Below are positions 50,916 through 60,356 of a DNA stretch of 64,000 nucleotides, piece after piece. Numbering within the stretch: position 1 is the first letter of the stretch; every line of letters begins with the position of its first letter. The stretch is from contig NZ_RHOX01000013.1 in assembly GCF_003946695.1 (NCBI RefSeq), forward strand, positions 1 to 64,000, read 5' to 3'. Source of the stretch: Lapidilactobacillus bayanensis. GTDB lineage: Bacteria > Bacillota > Bacilli > Lactobacillales > Lactobacillaceae. The position numbers and the translations under genes were made by a program. The notes under the pieces are model-generated. The model did not search any database and had not been told where the DNA came from. It saw nothing but the letters and a program-made list of their open reading frames with translations.

Positions 50916-51560
50916 CCTAGAACTGTTTTGTTGTGATTCTTCGCGCTTACACAAAGGTTACATACGAAGTGTAGCGAGTGCCATGAGGAAAAATAAATAC
51001 TTTCGCTGGAACGTGGTGGGCACTGCTTGAAGCCAATTTTTTCAAAATTGTCTCCAAGACAGGACTTGTTGTAACAGCTAAAGCTGCAACAACAATCTCA
51101 CCACTGAGCGGTATTTATTTTTCCTCACTAGACAAGCAAGATGGCAACCTTTGCGCAAGCGCTGAATTGACGAGTGATTGAATCACCTTCAATTTTGAGA
51201 AGTAAAAACTTTGAGAAGTAAAAGCTTGAAGTTTAGTTGCACTAACGCACTCTAGTCAGTGCCGGAGGAAAATCGCGGTTAGCCGCGGCATTCTTGTTAG
51301 TGGTTTACCACTTACAAGAAAGTTTGCATTTGAGACAAATCAGTTTTTGATTTGGCTCAAATCAAGCTCGCAGCGTTCCACCAGCGTATTTCCCGCAGGC
51401 ACGAAGAAGCACAACATAGCAGTTTTAGGGTTTGCCGCTCTCAATAAAGCACACATTCAAACTAAATTGGGCTTTGATTTGGCTCAAATCAAGCTCGCAG
51501 CGTTCCACCAGCGCATTTCTCGTAGGCACGGAGGACCGCAGCATAACAGTTCTAGGGTTT
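50916..51560. repeat. Repeat-rich intergenic region between cdaA and potD
   Basis: The 935 bp between 50694 and 51628 hold no convincing gene. Two direct copies of an 88-bp unit at 51346-51433 and 51473-51560 differ at about ten positions. Each begins with TTGATTT-GGCTC-AAATCAA, a 7-bp hairpin, and ends AGGGTTT. A third partial copy, inverted, starts at about 50916 (CCCTAGAACTG...). A stem GTGTAA...TTACAC encloses 50894-50952. A 17-bp period repeat TTTGAGAAGTAAAA x2 is near 51196-51228. The cdaA promoter must lie at the left end, where TTGTTAAAAT-like -10 elements occur. Confidence 0.75.
50984..51127. repeat. Long hairpin with perfect 17-bp outer arms
   Basis: Outer arms 50984-51000 and 51111-51127 are perfect 17-bp inverted repeats. 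Inside, CGCT/AGCG and GTGGTG/CACCAC pair further. Two inner hairpins are present (CAATTTT...AAAATTG at about 51034-51050, and GTTGTAACAGCT / AGCTGCAACAAC). Total length is 144 bp. It could be a structured RNA or a MITE-like DNA element. Confidence 0.7.
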
Positions 51561-51628
51561 AGAACGGCAATACCATAGTTTTCGTTCACACTATTCTTGA
51601 TTAGCAATGGTAAAAGAAGCAACCATGA

Positions 51629-52702
51629 TCAGCGATACATCTTAAATTTTAAGAATAGATCATTATATTCTTCGACTTTTTTAGCACCGAGATCCGCGTA
51701 GACTTCCAATTTCTTAATCGTACTTTCTGGCGGATAGAATTGCTTATCATTGCGAACACTAGCCGGCAATAATTTCTTAGCGGCTTTATTTGGTGTGGCG
51801 TAACCGACATATTCTGCGTTCTGAGCTGCATTTTCCGGACGGAGCATGAAGTTGATGAAGGCATACGCGGCCTTTTTATTCTTCGCAGTCTTCGGAATGA
51901 CCATGTTATCAAACCACAAGTTGCCGCCCTCACTAGGAACCACATAGTGTAGATGCGAATTACCGGCTAGCATTTCGCTTGCTTCACCGGACCAAGTTAC
52001 TGCAATCGGCGCTTCGTTTTGAATCATATACAATTTAATTTCGTCGGCGACAACGGCTTTAACGTTACCGGACAACTTATTGAGTTTACTTTGCGCAGCA
52101 ACCATCTCGCTAGTATTGGTGGTGTTGACCGAATGACCTTGAGAAATCAAAGCAAGTCCCATAATATCTCGTGCTGAATCAACCAACATAATACTATCTT
52201 TCCATTTAGGATTCCATAAATCATCCCAGTGTTGCATTTCGCTGGCCTTAACCTTTTGATCGTTATAAATAATTCCTAACGTCCCCCAGAAATATGGAAT
52301 GGAATAACGATTGTTTTTATCAAAACTCTTATGCAGAAACATCGGGTCTAAATTGTTAAAGTGAGTTAACTTGTTTTTATCAATTGGTAAGAGCAAATTA
52401 GCTTTGCGCATTTTCTCAATCATATAATCACTAGGAACGGCCAAATCATAGCTAGTACCGCCCTGTTTGATCTTCGTGTACATTGCCTCATTACTATCAA
52501 AAGTTTCATATTGAACGTGATACCCTGTTTCTCGCTCAAACTTTTTAATAAGCGCTGGGTCGAGATAGTCACCCCAATTAAACAAATTCAAAGTATTCTT
52601 GGTGGTGACACTCCCTTGACTTTCAGATAATTGATGACTGGCAAAAAACAAAATACCACAAAGTCCTAAAATTCCCAGCAACATTGAAAGTAACTTCTTC
52701 AT
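51629..52702 (-). CDS. potD: Spermidine/putrescine-binding protein
   Basis: A 357-residue extracellular solute binder. The N-terminus has a signal/anchor (MKKLLSMLLGILGLCGILFFASH); the LGLC segment is not a good lipobox. LNLFNWGDYLDPALIKKFERETGYHV is the diagnostic PotD start; YDLAVPSDYMIEKM and YFWGTLGIIYN follow. It delivers polyamines to PotBC. It is last in the potABCD operon and overlaps potC by 4 bp. Confidence 0.95.
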   Translation of the reverse strand: MKKLLSMLLGILGLCGILFFASHQLSESQGSVTTKNTLNLFNWGDYLDPALIKKFERETGYHVQYETFDSNEAMYTKIKQGGTSYDLAVPSDYMIEKMRKANLLLPIDKNKLTHFNNLDPMFLHKSFDKNNRYSIPYFWGTLGIIYNDQKVKASEMQHWDDLWNPKWKDSIMLVDSARDIMGLALISQGHSVNTTNTSEMVAAQSKLNKLSGNVKAVVADEIKLYMIQNEAPIAVTWSGEASEMLAGNSHLHYVVPSEGGNLWFDNMVIPKTAKNKKAAYAFINFMLRPENAAQNAEYVGYATPNKAAKKLLPASVRNDKQFYPPESTIKKLEVYADLGAKKVEEYNDLFLKFKMYR

Positions 52703-53532
52703 GGCAGCATCACCTCAGTTCCCAAGGTGGCTTTGCCTGATTTCTTTTTATGACGCCGTGATTGTGAGTATTGCTCGATGAAATAGTAGCCGACGACTAG
52801 AATCAAAGCGAAAACAAACATCACTGCAGACAAGGCATTAATCTCCAAACTAATCCCTTGACGCGCCCGTGAATAAATTTCCACAGCCAAGGTTGCAAAA
52901 CCGTTGCCAGTCACGAAGAAAGTCACCGCAAAATCATCCAACGAATAAGTAAAGGCCATGAAAAAGCCAGAGAAAATTCCTGGAGCGATAAACGGTACGA
53001 TTACACGACTAAATGTTTGCCAGCGCGTTGCGCCTAAATCCATGGCCGCATTGATCAATGAGGAATCCATCTCGTTAACTTTAGGTAAGACGAGTAAAAC
53101 AACAATTGGAATGGAAAAAGCAATATGAGAAATCAAGACGGACCCAAAGCCTAAACTAATACCAAGTGCTGTAAATAAAATCAAAAAACTCGCACCAATG
53201 ATGACATCAGGAGAGACCATTAAAACGTTGTTTAAGGTCAGCAAGGCTGATTTAACTTTCCGCTGCCGCCGGGCCGAAATGCCGATTGCGCCCATCGTTC
53301 CCACAAGCGTTGCAATTAGTGAAGACAATAAAGCCACCAACAACGTGTTTAAGACAATAATAATCATCCGTTTGTCAGCAAATAATTCAGCGTAATGTTG
53401 CCAAGTAAAGCCGGTAAAGTGATTCATATCACCGCCTTTGTTAAACGAGTAAAAGATTAAATAGAAAATCGGAATGTAGAGCAACAAGAAAACGAAGACT
53501 AAATAAATTGTGCTAAAGTGTTTCTTTTTCAT
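52699..53532 (-). CDS. potC: Polyamine ABC transporter permease PotC
   Basis: A 277-residue permease with six membrane helices. The EAA loop is AAMDLGATRWQTFSRVIVPFIAPGI, which contacts the PotA ATPase. It overlaps potB by 20 bp and potD by 4 bp. Homology to PotC/YdcV type is clear from the start FSTIYLVFVFLLLYIPIFYLIFYSFN and order. Confidence 0.94.
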   Translation of the reverse strand: MKKKHFSTIYLVFVFLLLYIPIFYLIFYSFNKGGDMNHFTGFTWQHYAELFADKRMIIIVLNTLLVALLSSLIATLVGTMGAIGISARRQRKVKSALLTLNNVLMVSPDVIIGASFLILFTALGISLGFGSVLISHIAFSIPIVVLLVLPKVNEMDSSLINAAMDLGATRWQTFSRVIVPFIAPGIFSGFFMAFTYSLDDFAVTFFVTGNGFATLAVEIYSRARQGISLEINALSAVMFVFALILVVGYYFIEQYSQSRRHKKKSGKATLGTEVMLP

Positions 53533-54346
53533 CTACAATTACCTCCCGATGTTTCTTCTTACGATCGTTCGTTAACAACATGATAATGAACATCATCACG
53601 ATTAAAATCACACCAATGGTTGAGCCCATTCCCCAATTCATGGTTGTCATGAAATGTTCCTCAATCGCCGTACCCAAAGTAATCACCCGATTACCGCCAA
53701 TTAAGCGGGTAATCATAAAGAGCGACAGTGATGGAATAAAGACCGCCTGAATGCCTGCCTTTACACCACTAAGCGTGAGCGGAAAAATAACTTTACTAAA
53801 AGTTTGAAAATTAGTCGCCCCTAAATCACGACTAGCGTTAACTAAAGCCGGATCCAATTGCACAATTGCATTATAAATCGGCAAGATCATAAACGGTATT
53901 TCAATATAGCTGGCGACTAACAAGAAACTCGAATTTGAGAATAGTAGCTGTTGCGGGCCAATGCCGATAAACGTTAAAAATTGATTAACGGAACCAGTTT
54001 GTGAGAGTAAACCAATAAAGGCGTAAGTCTTCAACAACAAGTTGATCCAAGTTGGCAAGATAATTAATAGTAGCCATAATTGTTGACGCTTAGTTTTGCT
54101 TAAGAAATAAGCCGTCGGATAACTAATTAACAAGGTCACCACTGTGATTAATAAAGCGTACCAAAATGAATTTAACGACATTTTGAGGTAAACCCAAGAA
54201 GTTCCGTAGGTCACATAATTTTGGAACGTAAATTGACCAGCACTATTCGTGAAAGATTGATACAAAATCAAGATCAACGGCGTGATGACGAATAATAAGA
54301 TCCAAGCAAGATAAGGAACCATAAAGAATGAACGTGTTTTTTTCAA
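53513..54346 (-). CDS. potB: Polyamine ABC transporter permease PotB
   Basis: A 277-residue permease. The TTG start at 54346 has GAGGAGG upstream. Six helices; EAA loop ASRDLGATNFQTFSKVIFPLTLSGV. It pairs with PotC to form the membrane channel. Gene order potA-B-C-D is the classic one. Confidence 0.94.
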   Translation of the reverse strand: MKKTRSFFMVPYLAWILLFVITPLILILYQSFTNSAGQFTFQNYVTYGTSWVYLKMSLNSFWYALLITVVTLLISYPTAYFLSKTKRQQLWLLLIILPTWINLLLKTYAFIGLLSQTGSVNQFLTFIGIGPQQLLFSNSSFLLVASYIEIPFMILPIYNAIVQLDPALVNASRDLGATNFQTFSKVIFPLTLSGVKAGIQAVFIPSLSLFMITRLIGGNRVITLGTAIEEHFMTTMNWGMGSTIGVILIVMMFIIMLLTNDRKKKHREVIVDEKETL

Positions 54347-54349
54347 CCT

Positions 54350-55441
54350 TTAATCCTCCTCGTACTGTTCTAGACGCGCATCGAAATCTGCCTCTTTCTC
54401 GCCAAAACGCATGACATGAATGTCTTCTGGTTCAAAAGTTAAACCGATTTTTTTGCCATCTCTAACTGGGTTAGTGGAATGAATCAGCCATTCATTGCCG
54501 TCTTCGTCATAACCAACAATCTCGAAATGATCGCCGCGAAACAATTGTGTATCAACTTCAACTACTAGTTTACCTTGTTCAGGTTTCGTAATATCCAAAT
54601 CCTCTGGCCGCAAAACCACTTCAACTTTTTCACCGTGACGCATCCCGGCATCGGCACATTCGAAAGTCTTGCCGACAAATTCAACTTGAAAATCATCAAT
54701 CATTTTACCAGGCACAATGTTACTCTCACCAATGAAATTAGCAACGAAGTGGTTAATGGGCTCATCATAAATATCTACCGGGGTCCCACTTTGTAAAACC
54801 TTGCCATCATTCATGACGAAAATTTCATCACTCATGGCTAATGCTTCTTCTTGGTCATGGGTCACAAAAATAAAAGTGATTTTCAAACGCTGCTGTAATT
54901 CGCGCAACTCATACTGCATATCCTTACGTAATTTCATATCCAATGCTGATAAAGGTTCATCCAGCAATAAAACTTTTGGTTCGTTGACAATGGCCCGCGC
55001 AATTGCGACCCGTTGTTGTTGACCACCAGACAGCTCGCTTATTTCGCGGTTAGCATAGCCTGGTAGTTGGACTGTTTTAAGTGCGTTCAACACTCGTTCG
55101 CGAATTTCTTTTACTGGTTTCTTTTTCAAGGTGAGGCCAAACGCCACGTTATCAAAAACATCCATGTGTGGAAACAGCGCATAATTTTGAAAAACCGTAT
55201 TTACTTTGCGACGATTGGCAGGCAGGTCGTTAATCTTCTGATCTTCAAAAATCACCGTGCCTTCCGTTGCATCCGTAAAACCGGCAATGATCCGCAAAAT
55301 TGTCGTCTTGCCCGAACCCGATGGTCCCAGTAACGAATAAAACTTGCCCGGTTCAATTGTCATGTTGATATTCTCTAAGGCTGTAAAACCATCATCATAG
55401 CGTTTCGTAATATTCTTTAATTCAATAATTGGTTTAACCAT
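54350..55441 (-). CDS. potA: Polyamine ABC transporter ATPase PotA
   Basis: A 363-residue ATPase. Walker A is [19 protein letters not shown], signature [14 protein letters not shown], Walker [13 protein letters not shown], and H-loop [12 protein letters not shown]. The C-terminal TOBE domain (residues about 280-350) is usual for PotA. ATG 55441 with GGAGG at 5 bp is the start; the longer frame to 55564 is upstream noise. Confidence 0.96.
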   Translation of the reverse strand: MVKPIIELKNITKRYDDGFTALENINMTIEPGKFYSLLGPSGSGKTTILRIIAGFTDATEGTVIFEDQKINDLPANRRKVNTVFQNYALFPHMDVFDNVAFGLTLKKKPVKEIRERVLNALKTVQLPGYANREISELSGGQQQRVAIARAIVNEPKVLLLDEPLSALDMKLRKDMQYELRELQQRLKITFIFVTHDQEEALAMSDEIFVMNDGKVLQSGTPVDIYDEPINHFVANFIGESNIVPGKMIDDFQVEFVGKTFECADAGMRHGEKVEVVLRPEDLDITKPEQGKLVVEVDTQLFRGDHFEIVGYDEDGNEWLIHSTNPVRDGKKIGLTFEPEDIHVMRFGEKEADFDARLEQYEED

Positions 55442-55630
55442 GATAACCTCCAATAATTGCACTGCTCGATAAAGTAAGGAGGAACAAAATTCCAGCTTTT
55501 TTATTGACTGCTCTCGTGAAACAAAACTCTGGTGCAAGTGCCCTAACAACACCAGTTGACGCAACTAAAAATCTGTCCCAGCAAATTGACTGGTTAATTG
55601 ACAAATCCAATTTAGTTCTTGTTTGACTGC

Positions 55631-56173
55631 TTACAAATAAGATTCAGTTGCCACTAACAATAAGGTTACTGGCTTACTAAACGGATTACTTAATTGGTGC
55701 GGTTGCGTCGCTGGGAAGTATAAACTCTCGTGTAAATGAGCCAACACTTCTTTATCGCCCCAAGTTAACTTCACGCTACCTTTAAGAACATAAATGAAGC
55801 TTTCTGAAGGTGACGGCGCAAAACTTTTAAAGGCACCGCTTGGCTGAATCGTCAATAAGACCGGCTCCATGTCATGTTCATTCGACTCTGTCACCAACCA
55901 ATTCAAATCGTAACCCAAATCTTCATCTTGATATTTAACCTGATCGTCAATTTTAAAAAGCACTTGTGAATCGGGCTGCTTATCTGAGAAGAAATCAGCC
56001 AAAGACACTCCGAGAACCGTCAAAATATCTTGCAACGTTTCAACAGTTGGCGATGATTGATTGTTCTCTAACTGCGAAATATAACCCTTGGTCAAATCCG
56101 TTCGTTCGCCCAATTCTTCTTGAGTTAGATTTTTCAAAATTCGCAGTGATCTTAATTTCTGTCCAAACTCCAT
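55631..56173 (-). CDS. XRE-cupin transcriptional regulator (PuuR-like)
   Basis: A 180-residue protein. HTH: KLRSLRILKNLTQEELGERTDLTKGYISQLENNQSSPTVETL. The C-terminal half is a cupin: SFIYVLKGSVKLTWGDKEV...HESLYFPATQPHQLSNP. XRE-cupin proteins beside pot genes often sense polyamines or amino acids and control them. It is 190 bp upstream of potA in the same direction. The region between (55442-55630) holds no gene. Confidence 0.88.
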   Translation of the reverse strand: MEFGQKLRSLRILKNLTQEELGERTDLTKGYISQLENNQSSPTVETLQDILTVLGVSLADFFSDKQPDSQVLFKIDDQVKYQDEDLGYDLNWLVTESNEHDMEPVLLTIQPSGAFKSFAPSPSESFIYVLKGSVKLTWGDKEVLAHLHESLYFPATQPHQLSNPFSKPVTLLLVATESYL

Positions 56174-56372
56174 TAATTCATCCTCAAATTTCTGCTAAAC
56201 TTTTTGTCAGATAACTTTTTGTTTACTAAACCGCTCAATTATAACGTAACTTAATCCGACTGCCAAGCCTATCTCACCATCGAAATCATTAATTTAATCT
56301 AAATGTCATCTTAATAAGTCAGACTGCTAGCTTTCGCAAACAACAATCAAAATAAAGCGAATACATTCTTTC

Positions 56373-56401
56373 TTGGTTTTACGCGGCGAAGCAGATATAA
56401 T
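56373..56401 (+). promoter_or_regulatory. Promoter of the acuI-like gene
   Basis: TTGGTT, 17 bp, TATAAT on the plus strand, 33 bp before the start codon. The -10 is perfect. Confidence 0.8.
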
Positions 56402-56434
56402 AGACTCATCACTTAATCATTGGAGATGTCTTCT

Positions 56435-57460
56435 ATGCAAAAAAAAGCACTGGTTATCTCACTAGTTGATTCGCAACCCGTTCCAGAAATCACGTCTGTC
56501 AAAATTCCTGACTTGCAGCCCGGCTATGTTCGCGTACAAGTTGCCTATAGCGACATTAATTACAAAGACGCCCTCACTTTGAAAAAGGACAGTGGCGTTA
56601 TTCGTCAATTTCCCCGCGTACCCGGAGTTGATTTTAGTGGCTGGGTCATCGCCTCAAACGATCCGCGTTTCCAAATCAGGCAACAAGTTTTTGCCACCGG
56701 TTGGGATATCGGGGTTAATATTGATGGCGGTTATCAGGAAAGTGTTGATCTACCCGGCGGCTTTTTGCAACATCTTTCTGAACAACGAACCTTAAAAGAA
56801 GCGATGATGATTGGCACTGCCGGCGTTACAGCAGCCATGGGAATTACTAAAGTATTGGCAAGCACGGTAATGACTGATAAAGAAGTGCCTTTATTAATTA
56901 CTGGCGTCACAGGTGGTGTCGGTGGTTGGCAATTGGCCATTTTAGCTCAGCTTGGTTACCATAACATTACCGTTGTTACCCGCCAAACAGCGTTAACGTC
57001 CCAATTAACAGCACTGGGAGCCACACGAATTGTCTCACCTGCCGAAGTTGGCTTAGATCCACTTAAGCCACTAGCCAAACAAAAATTCGGTGTTGTTTTT
57101 GACAACGTTGGTGGTGATTTATTAGGGCAATTGATTCCACAAATTTATCAAGATGGTCATTTGGTCGTCAGCGGCAATGCTGGTGGCATTAAATTGCAGA
57201 CAACTGTGCTTCCCTTTATTTTGCGCGGCGTCACTTTATACGGTATTGATTCTGTACATTGCACGATTGAAGATCGCGAAGAAATCTGGCAATTATTCGA
57301 TAACCACTTCTGGCCAACTGCTGAGAAACTGCCACTGATTACCGAAGTTGGTTTCAATGAGTTAATTCCCACGCTAGAAAGTTTTCCAACAACGCCACAT
57401 TTAGGGCGAACCCTTGTCAAATTCAGAACCCGACGCCCTAAATTCCGCAATGATGATTAA
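56435..57460 (+). CDS. YhdH/AcuI family NADPH-dependent oxidoreductase
   Basis: A 341-residue medium-chain dehydrogenase without zinc. GYVRVQVAYSDINYKDALTLKK is typical of YhdH/AcuI acryloyl-CoA/quinone reductases; LLITGVTGGVGGWQLAILAQLGY is the nucleotide-binding site. QVFATGWDIGVNIDGGYQE also fits. The physiological substrate here is unknown. ATG 56435 has GGAG 9 nt before it. Confidence 0.9.
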   Translation: MQKKALVISLVDSQPVPEITSVKIPDLQPGYVRVQVAYSDINYKDALTLKKDSGVIRQFPRVPGVDFSGWVIASNDPRFQIRQQVFATGWDIGVNIDGGYQESVDLPGGFLQHLSEQRTLKEAMMIGTAGVTAAMGITKVLASTVMTDKEVPLLITGVTGGVGGWQLAILAQLGYHNITVVTRQTALTSQLTALGATRIVSPAEVGLDPLKPLAKQKFGVVFDNVGGDLLGQLIPQIYQDGHLVVSGNAGGIKLQTTVLPFILRGVTLYGIDSVHCTIEDREEIWQLFDNHFWPTAEKLPLITEVGFNELIPTLESFPTTPHLGRTLVKFRTRRPKFRNDD

Positions 57461-57488
57461 TCAAGTAACAACAGTCAATCGGTTTTAA

Positions 57489-57592
57489 AAAAATACCCTT
57501 AAAGATTCTGCATTGTCGTGTCGCCAATTATTAGACTGCTTGTCTAACAATTGGCGAACGCTTCAATTTGCAAATTCCTTAAGGGTATTTTT
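57489..57592. terminator. Very long hairpin, terminator of the acuI-like gene
   Basis: Outer arms of 14 bp (57489-57502 with 57579-57592) are perfect and end in TATTTTT. The apical part pairs CGCCAATT-A-TTAGAC with GTCTAA-C-AATTGGCG around a 5-nt loop (57522-57556). The middle pairs imperfectly. At about 104 nt it is far longer than an ordinary terminator. The remaining 57593-57780 up to murB shows no gene. Confidence 0.75.
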
Positions 57593-57780
57593 AAACGCTC
57601 ATTCATCAAGTCGTACAACTAAAATTAATGCCGATTACAAAATTGAAATAGAAATCGTGACGTCCTTTATTTGATATTGAAATCCGAACGAAGCTTGCGT
57701 GTGAACGCTGCGCCCCGCACGTTTTATTCGACCAAGAATTTAGTCACAAAGAACGGTTAAGTTGCTCAGTAAGTTTGACC

Positions 57781-58701
57781 TTATTTCCGTCCAACTTTTT
57801 CTGGCTCAGTGCTGCTTTCACGACCGATAATTCGAACCTCTGGCTCTAAAGTAACACCAAACTTTTCTTTGATCGTTTTGATAATCAATGCGATTAAGTT
57901 CAAATAATCAGTGGCAGTGGCCTGATTGACATTAACGATAAAACCGGCATGTTTTTTAGAAACCTGTGCGCCACCAATCGTCTTACCTTGCAGCCCAGCC
58001 TTTTGAATTAACGGACCGGTATAATAACCGGTTGGACGTTTAAAAACACTGCCGCAAGATGGTAAATCTAACGGTTGTTTTGAAGCACGGGCCTGATTGT
58101 AAGCATCCATTGTTTTGCGGATCTTTTCGGGTTCACCCGGTTTTAATGCAAACGTTGCTGAAACAACGGTCAAGGGCGCCTCTTGCACAACGCTGTGCCG
58201 GTAACTGAAACGAATCTCATCGCCGCTTAAAACGTGCAAGTCACCAAGCTCATCTAGAACTTTGATTTCAGTGATCACATTGCTAACTTCACCACCATAG
58301 GCACCGGCATTCATGAAAACAGCACCACCGACACTTCCAGGAATCCCCGCGGCAAATTCCAAACCAGTTAACCCAAATTGACAAGCAGCTTCAGAAACTG
58401 TCATTAACGGCGTCCCCGCACTAACCGTCAATAAATTATCGGTCCGCTCAATCTCTTCAATCCGGGTCAACAAAATAACTAAGCCTTCAATACCACCGTC
58501 ACGAATAATCATATTGCTAGCATTGCCCACAATCGTAACAGGCAACTCGGCCGTGCGAGCCCGTTTAATCAGCGCAGAGACTTCTTGGTCATTCTCAGGA
58601 AAGGCCAAGAAGTCTGCTGGCCCACCAGTTCTCGTAAAAGTATAGTGGCTCATTGGTGTATGTTCCAAAATTGGAATGTTTAAGTCTGAAAAAATTGACA
58701 T
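57781..58701 (-). CDS. murB: UDP-N-acetylenolpyruvoylglucosamine reductase
   Basis: A 306-residue flavoenzyme of peptidoglycan precursor synthesis (type IIa, common in Firmicutes). TRTGGPADFLAFPEN begins the FAD domain; VVGNASNMIIRDGGIEGLVI and EFAAGIPGSVGGAVFMNAGAYGGE bind FAD; LPSCGSVFKRP has the catalytic Ser; LEPEVRIIG ends it with the Glu. AAGAGGAAG precedes the ATG. Confidence 0.97.
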   Translation of the reverse strand: MSIFSDLNIPILEHTPMSHYTFTRTGGPADFLAFPENDQEVSALIKRARTAELPVTIVGNASNMIIRDGGIEGLVILLTRIEEIERTDNLLTVSAGTPLMTVSEAACQFGLTGLEFAAGIPGSVGGAVFMNAGAYGGEVSNVITEIKVLDELGDLHVLSGDEIRFSYRHSVVQEAPLTVVSATFALKPGEPEKIRKTMDAYNQARASKQPLDLPSCGSVFKRPTGYYTGPLIQKAGLQGKTIGGAQVSKKHAGFIVNVNQATATDYLNLIALIIKTIKEKFGVTLEPEVRIIGRESSTEPEKVGRK

Positions 58702-59052
58702 GAAATCTTCCTCTTCAATACGTCCTCAATATTCTAACTAAGTCTAACAAAAAAAGGGCACGTTGACTATCAGTATTACTTCGTAACTGTTTATCTAAAA
58801 CAACAACACACTTTGATTGATGCTCTTTTTATTATAGAACAAAATTTAGTTGGCGCTGCTATTTTAAAGACGATTTTAACAATCGCTAACAAATAGCCAA
58901 GTTATTGCTAACCATCAACCTAATTGTCATGACCAAATTGTTGTTTTGACATCAATTGAACCGCTGGGAGTAAGCCATCGCACTTTGACCTAAAATTTGT
59001 TACAATCAAGGGTAGTGAAGACTGTCTTAACAAGTCATTAAGGAGTTAACTA
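58702..59052. other. Divergent control region of murB and exoA
   Basis: No gene in these 351 bp. On the minus strand TATAAT at 58836-58831 can serve murB; its leader then contains a small stem (CAGTTAC-GAA-GTAATACTG) and a run of seven T at 58756-58750 after GTGCCC, which might be an attenuator. On the plus strand an extended -10 serves exoA. Confidence 0.5.
58998..59006 (+). promoter_or_regulatory. Extended -10 of the exoA promoter
   Basis: TTGTTACAAT with TG at -15 lies 47 bp before the exoA start. A clear -35 at 17 bp is missing, which is common with extended -10 promoters. Confidence 0.55.
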
Positions 59053-59826
59053 ATGAAATTTATTTCTTGGAACGTTAATGGATTAAGAGCCGTTTTGAAA
59101 AAAGATTTTGAACAAACCTTTAAAGATTTAGACGCAGATTTCTTCTGTGTTCAAGAAACAAAAATGCAGGCCGGTCAAGTGACATTAGATTTGCCGGGCT
59201 ACCATCAATATTTTAATTACGCCGAGCGCAAAGGTTATTCTGGCACTGCTATTTTTACAAAGTATCAACCACTTCAGGTCACCTATGGTTTAGGGATTGC
59301 TGAACATGATCAAGAAGGTCGCGTGATTACTTTGGAGTATCCCGTCTTTTATTTATTAACTTGCTACACGCCGAATTCTCAAGGTGAACTTAAACGTTTG
59401 CCCTATCGATTAGAATGGGACCAAGCCTTTCGCAATTATGTTTCACAATTATCGGCGAATAAACCAGTTATTTTTTGCGGCGACCTCAATGTTGCGCACG
59501 AAGAAATCGATCTAAAAAATCCCAAAACTAATCATCATAATGCCGGTTTTTCTAATGAGGAACGTCAAAGCTTCACCAAATTATTGGCGGCCGGCTTTAC
59601 GGATTCTTTCCGCTATCTTTACCCTGACCAGATTGAACGCTATTCATGGTGGAGCTATCGTTTCCATGCTCGCGATCATAATGCTGGTTGGCGCATTGAC
59701 TATTTCATAACCAGCAATGCCCTGCAAGATCAAATTAAAGATGCCAAAATTTTAGCAGATATTTACGGATCTGATCACTGTCCTGTTGAATTAGACACAA
59801 CCGACTTAGGAGTCGAAGCTAAGTGA
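59053..59826 (+). CDS. exoA: Exodeoxyribonuclease III / AP endonuclease
   Basis: A 257-residue Mg-dependent endonuclease of base-excision repair. [26 protein letters not shown] (catalytic Glu), [24 protein letters not shown] (Asp/Asn) and DYFITS...GSDHCPVEL (final Asp-His) are all present. AAGGAG precedes the ATG. It overlaps the next gene by 4 bp. Confidence 0.96.
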   Translation: MKFISWNVNGLRAVLKKDFEQTFKDLDADFFCVQETKMQAGQVTLDLPGYHQYFNYAERKGYSGTAIFTKYQPLQVTYGLGIAEHDQEGRVITLEYPVFYLLTCYTPNSQGELKRLPYRLEWDQAFRNYVSQLSANKPVIFCGDLNVAHEEIDLKNPKTNHHNAGFSNEERQSFTKLLAAGFTDSFRYLYPDQIERYSWWSYRFHARDHNAGWRIDYFITSNALQDQIKDAKILADIYGSDHCPVELDTTDLGVEAK

Positions 59827-60356
59827 ACTTTATCGCCATGGATTTTGAAACAGCTAATCGACAATCGGATAGTGCCTGCTCCTTAGCGATTGTTGCGGTT
59901 CGTCATAATCAAATTGTCAATAATTTTTACACCCTTATTGATCCACAAAGCAAATTCGATTATTGGAACACACGTATCAACGGAATTTCTGCGCAGACTG
60001 TCGCTGGTGCCCCTAATTTTGCTGAAGTTTGGCCGCACATTGCTCCGCTCTTCTCTGAAGATCAATTAGTAGCCGCCCACAATGCCCGTTTTGACATTAA
60101 AGTCTTGCAAAGTACTTTGGAACGCTATGATATCGAAGCACCTCACTTTTTAACCGTTGATACTGTCAAAACTAGCCGCAAATTATATCCCGAATTACCA
60201 AACCACAAACTAAATACCGTCGCTGATTATTTACAAATTCAACTAGATAACCACCACAACGCCCTAGCAGACAGCTACGCCTGCGCCAACATCCTATTAG
60301 CCGAAGTTAAACAATTCGGCCCAGAACCCATCAAAAAACTAATCAGCATTGCCTAG
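59823..60356 (+). CDS. DnaQ-like DEDDh 3'-5' exonuclease
   Basis: A 177-residue exonuclease. [10 protein letters not shown] is Exo I (D-x-E), [13 protein letters not shown] Exo II and [15 protein letters not shown] Exo III (H then D). This is the stand-alone epsilon-like family of Firmicutes. The start is GTG 59823 overlapping the exoA stop (GTGA), so both repair nucleases are co-translated. A hairpin array follows. Confidence 0.92.
   Translation: MNFIAMDFETANRQSDSACSLAIVAVRHNQIVNNFYTLIDPQSKFDYWNTRINGISAQTVAGAPNFAEVWPHIAPLFSEDQLVAAHNARFDIKVLQSTLERYDIEAPHFLTVDTVKTSRKLYPELPNHKLNTVADYLQIQLDNHHNALADSYACANILLAEVKQFGPEPIKKLISIA

Noticed and set aside
51347-51562. 71-codon frame between cdaA and potD
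   Set aside because: It coincides with the 88-bp repeats, lacks a ribosome site and has no conserved look.
51629-52702. PotD as a lipoprotein
   Set aside because: LGLC has Leu at -1, which does not fit a lipobox; a signal anchor is more likely.
58702-58800. T-box or riboswitch in the murB leader
   Set aside because: No T-box sequence and only a weak stem before the T-run; too little evidence.
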